Source: an uncultured Saprospiraceae bacterium
Lineage (GTDB): Bacteria; Bacteroidota; Bacteroidia; Chitinophagales; Saprospiraceae
Assembly (NCBI GenBank): GCA_938002665.1
Contig: CALLAE010000024.1
Span: 1 to 37,341 of the forward strand
Length of the DNA stretch: 37,341 nt
Direction: 5' to 3'
Below are positions 34,265 through 37,341 of this stretch, in pieces. How positions within the stretch are numbered: position 1 is the stretch's first letter; each line of letters begins with the position of its first letter. Position numbers and translations under genes: made by a program. The notes under the pieces were generated by a model that saw nothing but the letters and a program-made list of their open reading frames with translations, was not told the origin of the DNA and did not search any database.

Positions 34265-34469
34265 TTTTTAGAAATATTTATTTAGCGAATATACTCAGAA
34301 GGAGGTATAAAATCTGCTCCTAAGACATACTTCTTCAAGGATTTACAAATTCAAATTACCTATTATGCATTGCTTTATTGTTTTCATAAGTATTAGATTT
34401 TCAAGGGCTTAGGGTTAGATATCATATTATTTATAGCATAAATATCAACCTTTTTGTGGCATAGTTTCT

Positions 34470-34485
34470 GCACCCTCATAGGTGC
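34470..34485 (+). promoter_or_regulatory. Small hairpin just before the start of the 34487 gene
   Basis: GCACC-CTCATA-GGTGC forms a 5-pair hairpin ending one base before the ATG at 34487. It could hinder ribosome access, or be inside the coding region if translation begins at the in-frame ATG at 34454. Confidence 0.25.
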
Positions 34486-34486
34486 A

Positions 34487-34828
34487 ATGAATATCGAAGA
34501 AATCAATAGAAAACACTTTATGGAAACTGACATGTACTACCGTGTCGGTTACGGTCTATCTTCCAAGTTGATTAATTTCTCGAATGGCATTTTTACTTTG
34601 GAAATTGTCCTAAGTAAAAAATGGTCAAAAGATTTTAATACTACTTCTCAGGAGTTAGCCTATCTATGGCGTAACAGTCATGATGAACTAAAGAAAGCAA
34701 TAGGATGTAAGATTTATATCATAGATTCTAGAACCTTTGATTACAAACAAGCCCTTATACACAGAGGCATAAAGCCTGGATATGATGCCAAGAAAGGTAT
34801 CATTTTCAGAAAGGGCTACCTAAACTGA
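34487..34828 (+). CDS. Hypothetical protein, 113 residues
   Basis: I do not recognise this protein. It starts MNIEEINRKHFMETDMYYRVG, is mixed alpha/beta, basic in its second half (RGIKPGYDAKKGIIFRKGYLN), and has no signal peptide or membrane span, so it is cytoplasmic. It has few cysteines and no catalytic motif I can name. An in-frame ATG at 34454 would add 11 residues (MWHSFCTLIGA); the shorter form looks more natural. It stands alone, divergent from the antiporter, with a terminator after it. Confidence 0.65.
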   Translation: MNIEEINRKHFMETDMYYRVGYGLSSKLINFSNGIFTLEIVLSKKWSKDFNTTSQELAYLWRNSHDELKKAIGCKIYIIDSRTFDYKQALIHRGIKPGYDAKKGIIFRKGYLN

Positions 34829-34858
34829 TATCTTACAATACGGATATAAATGATTGGA

Positions 34859-34883
34859 GGAGGCTGAGGAGTCTCCTTTTTTT
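34859..34883 (+). terminator. Intrinsic terminator after the hypothetical gene
   Basis: GGAGGCT (34859-34865), loop GAGG, AGTCTCC (34870-34876), then a T-run. The stem has the same GGAG(G/A)CT..AGTCTCC core as the triplicated terminators at 1541-1776. Confidence 0.85.
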
Positions 34884-34904
34884 GTTTAAATCCAAGATTG
34901 AGGA

Positions 34905-35378
34905 TTACAGCTCGCCTTTTAGTTCTTTTTCTCTTATAACACCAAAGATCAATGCGGCTTCATAACCTCTTGAGTAGGCGTACTTAATCACCTTGTCTTT
35001 TCTTATCAGAGCATCGAGTTCGGCATATTTTTTTGATGTTTTTGATATTAGTTCATTGAGGGTGCCTAGGTAATCTTCCTCGTCTATTTCTTCCATCCCT
35101 TTCTTAATGCAATATGCTGATATGTACCGGGCCTGTAACTGTTGTTTGATTTTATTTCGGCCCCATTTTTTGAGTCTGAACTTCCCTCTTGCATAGGAGC
35201 GGGCAAAACGTTCTTCATTAAGGAAATCATCACTGATTAGCTGAGCTATAACCTCTTCTAGATCAGTACCAAATATTTTTAAAGAGAGTAATTTTTTCCG
35301 TACTTCTTGATGGCAACGGTCTTGGTAAGCACAGTATCGCTGGAGTTTCTGGAAGGCTATTTCTTGGGATAATTTCAA
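34905..35378 (-). CDS. recX: RecX-family regulator of RecA
   Basis: RecX binds RecA filaments and limits recombinase activity. The 157 residues show the three-helix repeats of the family: ALQKLQRYCAYQDRCHQEVRKKL-like start (residues about 9-31 read AFQKLQRYCAYQDR then CHQEVRKKL), LISDDFLNEERFARSYARGKFRLKKWG (about 47-73), KIKQQLQARYIS, and a C-terminal helical repeat (KVIKYAYSRGYEAALIFGVI). The start is a TTG at 35378: the frame is open only eight more codons upstream, to a TAA, and contains no ATG. It is 58 bases downstream of the HAD gene and probably the last gene of the glyS unit. recA is not in view. Confidence 0.9.
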   Translation of the reverse strand: MKLSQEIAFQKLQRYCAYQDRCHQEVRKKLLSLKIFGTDLEEVIAQLISDDFLNEERFARSYARGKFRLKKWGRNKIKQQLQARYISAYCIKKGMEEIDEEDYLGTLNELISKTSKKYAELDALIRKDKVIKYAYSRGYEAALIFGVIREKELKGEL

Positions 35379-35436
35379 AGGGTTCTTCTGTCTGTAGAAT
35401 TAATCTTGAGTACGTAAGGTAAAAGATATATGTTGA

Positions 35437-36090
35437 CTAGGAAGCCCACTTTTCTTCTTGCTTGCTAAGATAGGAATCTATATTATTGATGATATCCTCG
35501 TTAGGGTTATGTCTTATGCCATTCCATCCTGCTGCTCTGCAAGCTGTGATGTTTTCTTCCATATCATCTATAAAGAATAGATCTGCTGGTGGCTGGTCCA
35601 GATCTTTGGATACAAAATCATAGATTTCTCTATCAGGTTTTCTCATTCCCATCCTGCAGGAATAATAGACCTTGTCAAAATACAGAGAATGAAAATCATC
35701 TATCCCATAATTTTTGACTAGGTCGCGGTGGATCTTCTCTATGTGCATCTCATTTATATTGCTGAGCATGCAGACATTATAATCTTTTCTGAGACTAGCT
35801 ATCATTTCAAATCTACTCAAAGGTAGTTCTCCTAGTAGAGCATTCCATGCAGCTATGATCGTTCTAATTTCCGCCTGTGGATTATACTGCTGAAGGTGCC
35901 ACAGAAAGCCTTCTGTGTTTAGCTTTCCTCTATCATATTTGAATAAGTGGGCTTTGGTTTTTTCTGGTAAGCCTTCACTAAAATCTACTCCTAGTACTGC
36001 CCTAAAAGCTGAAAAACACTTTTCGTAATCAAGATTGATCAGGATATTCCCAAAATCAAATACTATCGTCTTTTTATTCTTGTCTATCAT
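35437..36090 (-). CDS. HAD-family hydrolase, YihX-like
   Basis: A 217-residue cytoplasmic phosphatase of the haloacid dehalogenase superfamily. Motif I is FDFGNILINLD with nucleophile Asp12; the usual second Asp is Gly, as in the FDLGNV of E. coli YihX (an alpha-glucose-1-phosphatase). Motif II is LSN (109-111), motif III RKPDREIY with Lys151, and motif IV FFIDDMEENI with Asp175-Asp176. The helical cap lies at about 20-100. Substrate is probably a sugar phosphate or nucleotide, not determinable from sequence alone. The ATG lies 24 bases after the glyS stop. Confidence 0.9.
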   Translation of the reverse strand: MIDKNKKTIVFDFGNILINLDYEKCFSAFRAVLGVDFSEGLPEKTKAHLFKYDRGKLNTEGFLWHLQQYNPQAEIRTIIAAWNALLGELPLSRFEMIASLRKDYNVCMLSNINEMHIEKIHRDLVKNYGIDDFHSLYFDKVYYSCRMGMRKPDREIYDFVSKDLDQPPADLFFIDDMEENITACRAAGWNGIRHNPNEDIINNIDSYLSKQEEKWAS

Positions 36091-36114
36091 CTATGAGCAC
36101 CAGAACTAAGCGGC

Positions 36115-37341
36115 TTATAGAATTTTATTGACATTACATTTGTCACTGACCATAGGACCTAGTTCCTCTATGCTCACTCTTTGTTGTTCTAACGAGTCTC
36201 TGTCTCTTATAGTAACCGTATTGTTTTCTAAGGTGTCAAAATCTATGGTAATAGAGTAAGGCGTTCCTATGGCATCTTGCCTTCTGTACCTTCTACCTAT
36301 CGCATCTTTCTCGTCATATTGACAATTGACATGAGCGGAGAGCTTTTTGAATACATCTTTAGAGGCATTGACTAGTTCTTCTTTGTTTTTCAGTAGGGGA
36401 AGTACTGCAGCCTTTACAGGTGCGAGGGCAGGGTGGAGTTTCATAACTGTTCTAGTAGATTCCTTACCATCTGCATCTGGCACTGTTTCTTCTTGTAGGG
36501 CCAGACTTATTTGTGATAGAAACATTCTGTCACAACCTATAGAGGTCTCTACGACATACGGTACATAGTTTTCATTTACTGTCGGATCAAAGTACTGTAA
36601 CTTTTTACCAGAAAGATCCTGATGGCTTTTAAGGTCAAAATCTGTTCTAGAATGGATGCCTTCTAATTCTCTAAATCCAAAAGGAAATTTGAATTCTATA
36701 TCCACGGCAGCATTGGCATAGTGGGCAAGATTATCGTGGTCATGATATCTCAGATTTTCTTCAGGCGTGCCTAGGGCTTTATGCCAGTCTAACCTTGTCT
36801 GTTTCCAGTAATCATAATACTTCTTATCTTCTCCTGGCTTGACAAAATATTGCATTTCCATTTGTTCAAACTCCCGCATTCTGAAGATAAACTGTCGGGC
36901 AACAATTTCATTTCTGAATGCTTTTCCTATCTGCGCGATACCAAAAGGAATTTTTTGACGGGTAGACTTTTGGACATTGAGAAAATTGACAAAGATACCT
37001 TGCGCAGTTTCTGGTCTTAGGTAGAGCTTGCCTTCTTCACCTGCTATTGCGCCTAGCTGGGTAGAGAACATGAGATTGAATTGTCTGACCTCTGTCCATT
37101 CGCCAGACCCACTATCAGGACATTTTATCTCAAGTTCGTTTATCAGATTACCAAGTCCTTCCATGTTGCCATCTTTCATGTGTTGGTTCATGGTGTTTAT
37201 GGCATGGTCTATCTTGGTCTGACGTTCTATAATACGACCATTGGTCTCACGAAATTGTTTTTCATCAAAGTCATCACCAAACTTCTTGGCCGCTTTTACG
37301 ACATCCTTATGGATCTTAGCTTCTATCTTTTCTGCATAGCC
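36115..37341 (-). CDS. glyS: Glycyl-tRNA synthetase, alpha2 (dimeric) type, C-terminal part
   Basis: Charges tRNA-Gly with glycine. The frame runs through the right edge of the window, so the N-terminus, with class II motif 1, is missing and the ATG at 37191 is internal. Visible motifs: FNLMF, YLRPETAQGIFVNF, GIAQIGKAFRNEI (motif 2), REFEQMEMQYF, and ETSIGCDRMFLS (motif 3 region). The C-terminal anticodon-binding domain starts LHPALAPVKAAVLPL and holds GRRYRRQDAIGTPYSITID and TIRDRDS. This single-chain type is the one found in Bacteroidota, archaea and eukaryotes, not the E. coli glyQ/glyS alpha2-beta2 form. It heads a probable glyS-HAD-recX unit. Confidence 0.95.
   Translation of the reverse strand, partial: GYAEKIEAKIHKDVVKAAKKFGDDFDEKQFRETNGRIIERQTKIDHAINTMNQHMKDGNMEGLGNLINELEIKCPDSGSGEWTEVRQFNLMFSTQLGAIAGEEGKLYLRPETAQGIFVNFLNVQKSTRQKIPFGIAQIGKAFRNEIVARQFIFRMREFEQMEMQYFVKPGEDKKYYDYWKQTRLDWHKALGTPEENLRYHDHDNLAHYANAAVDIEFKFPFGFRELEGIHSRTDFDLKSHQDLSGKKLQYFDPTVNENYVPYVVETSIGCDRMFLSQISLALQEETVPDADGKESTRTVMKLHPALAPVKAAVLPLLKNKEELVNASKDVFKKLSAHVNCQYDEKDAIGRRYRRQDAIGTPYSITIDFDTLENNTVTIRDRDSLEQQRVSIEELGPMVSDKCNVNKIL

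Noticed and set aside
1-37341. Defence system, phage, transposon, CRISPR or tRNA genes
   Set aside because: I looked for recombinase, transposase, nuclease, helicase and direct-repeat arrays and for tRNA-like cloverleaf sequences in all gaps and saw none. The repeats in the large proteins are coding domain repeats, not CRISPR.

Overview
The window comes from a Bacteroidota chromosome, most likely the class Saprospiria (Saprospiraceae or Lewinella-like). Three things point there. About ten genes encode secreted proteins with type IX secretion (T9SS) C-terminal sorting domains of type A or type B. Several of these carry modules typical of that group: HYR-like repeats, a dockerin-like EF-hand module with a cohesin-like fold, SprB-like repeats and FG-GAP/ASPIC-UnbV. 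Several genes also have candidate promoters with the Bacteroidota -7 element TAnnTTTG and lack obvious Shine-Dalgarno sequences. I saw no tRNA, rRNA, CRISPR array, insertion sequence, phage or defence system.

Layout. Positions 1-1506 hold the 3' end of a large T9SS cargo gene. It is followed by three tandem copies of a terminator hairpin separated by a short GTCGAAGGA-type repeat, then a structured, possibly transcribed non-coding stretch ending in a perfect terminator just before a 906-residue type B surface protein (2141-4861). Next come two Skp/OmpH-like periplasmic chaperone genes, a small exported protein, and an FG-GAP/ASPIC protein (6848-9169). On the minus strand follow carB (short form without the allosteric domain) and two very large related HYR-like surface proteins (12121-17232 and 17536-19959).

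A plus-strand housekeeping group follows: dnaX, a Crp/Fnr regulator and pyrD (20210-23787), then a possible 34-residue membrane peptide with a strong terminator. nadC is on the minus strand. From 25568 to 31279 there are four T9SS type A cargo genes: two Omp28/thioredoxin-like proteins whose domains are in opposite order, and a tandem pair of small paralogues. On the minus strand lie a TrkA-linked cation/proton antiporter with a secreted TIM-barrel-like protein 5 bases downstream, then, beyond a plus-strand hypothetical gene, the probable operon glyS (cut by the window edge), a HAD phosphatase and recX.

No single pathway unites the window. Core genes for pyrimidine synthesis (carB, pyrD), NAD synthesis (nadC), replication (dnaX) and translation (glyS) are interspersed with cell-surface cargo genes. 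The observations I rate highest are an A9 slippery run in dnaX at the expected gamma/tau boundary with stop codons close by in both other frames; a strictly alternating two-type repeat architecture in the giant HYR-like proteins; and a structured leader or small-RNA candidate at about 1944-2126.
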